Assembly (NCBI GenBank): GCA_002686955.1
Contig: NYZA01000188.1
Span: forward strand, 1-15,557
Length of the DNA: 15,557 bases
Direction: 5' to 3'
Source: Gemmatimonadota bacterium
Lineage (GTDB): Bacteria > GCA-2686955
The first letter of the stretch is position 1. Each line of letters begins with the position of its first letter. Shown here piece after piece: positions 15,425 to 15,557 of the stretch. Under the pieces are notes generated by a model that was not told where the DNA came from, did not search any database, and saw only the letters and a program-made list of their open reading frames with translations. The translations under genes were made by a program, and so were the position numbers.

Positions 15425-15557
15425 TCATCCACCGATCTCCAGATCCACGACATCGGACGCCTCGATGGCTTGGAGCATCGAGCCCCAGCGCGCCGTGTCC
15501 CGGTAAGAACCGCTCGGGATCGGGTCTGGGTTACGGCCACCCCTTCGATTGTGTGGA
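15425..15557 (-). CDS. C-terminal fragment of an unrecognised protein
   Basis: An open frame enters from the right edge and ends at TGA (15427-15425) after 43 visible codons. The tail reads ...SGSYRDTARWGSMLQAIEAS followed by DVVDLEIGG. About 70% of its codons end in G or C, in line with the neighbouring genes, and the composition looks like a folded protein rather than noise. One other minus frame stops within nine codons of the edge. I do not recognise the family. The gene lies upstream of, and points toward, the repeat and the kinase gene, with roughly 480 bases between its stop and the kinase ATG. Between its stop and the repeat (15335-15424) there is only a weak 6-bp hairpin at 15359-15378 without a T-run. 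Confidence 0.5.
   Translation of the reverse strand, partial: PHNRRGGRNPDPIPSGSYRDTARWGSMLQAIEASDVVDLEIGG

Noticed and set aside
1-15557. CRISPR array, tRNA or rRNA genes, or insertion sequences
   Set aside because: No direct repeats with regular spacers, no tRNA-like cloverleaf or rRNA segment and no transposase-like protein were found on either strand.

Overview
The window is about 15.5 kb of moderately GC-rich bacterial DNA (roughly 60% GC by eye), and every gene I can support lies on the minus strand, so it is best read from right to left. Multihaem and dihaem c-type cytochromes, a Tat signal, a molybdenum nitrate reductase and an NrfD-type membrane subunit indicate a Gram-negative, respiring bacterium. 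The alternative-complex-III (ACIII) type genes are known from Bacteroidota/Rhodothermota, Acidobacteriota, Planctomycetota, Myxococcota, Gemmatimonadota and relatives. I cannot fix the phylum from this sequence.

Right to left: (1) the 3' end of an unrecognised gene at the right edge (15425-15557). (2) A gene-free stretch dominated by a long imperfect inverted repeat (about 14979-15334), MITE-like in form but without a transposase. (3) A two-component pair with overlapping ATGA: a membrane histidine kinase (dCache-like sensor, HAMP, Cys-bearing PAS, HisKA/HATPase) and an NtrC-architecture response regulator whose GAFTGA and Walker B motifs are degenerate. (4) A 261-bp intergenic region with two copies of a 22-bp inverted repeat and a weak sigma70-like promoter. 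(5) A tightly packed respiratory operon: dihaem membrane cytochrome c (narC-like), narG, narH, narJ, narI, pentahaem cytochrome actA, Tat-exported molybdopterin/ferredoxin fusion actB, and the first 26 codons of actC (NrfD family) running off the left edge.

Working model (inference): the kinase/regulator pair controls the operon. NarGHI, matured by NarJ, reduces nitrate on the cytoplasmic face with electrons from quinol. NarC exchanges electrons with NarI and the periplasmic cytochrome pool. ActABC forms a second quinol/cytochrome c module on the periplasmic face. The unusual point is that a complete nar set and an ACIII-type set share one transcription unit with overlapping or nearly abutting genes. 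This suggests a dedicated nitrate (or, run backwards, nitrite) respiratory chain linking the quinone and cytochrome c pools. The other points worth a second look are the degenerate NtrC-like regulator, the paired operators and an excess of the palindrome CGATCG.
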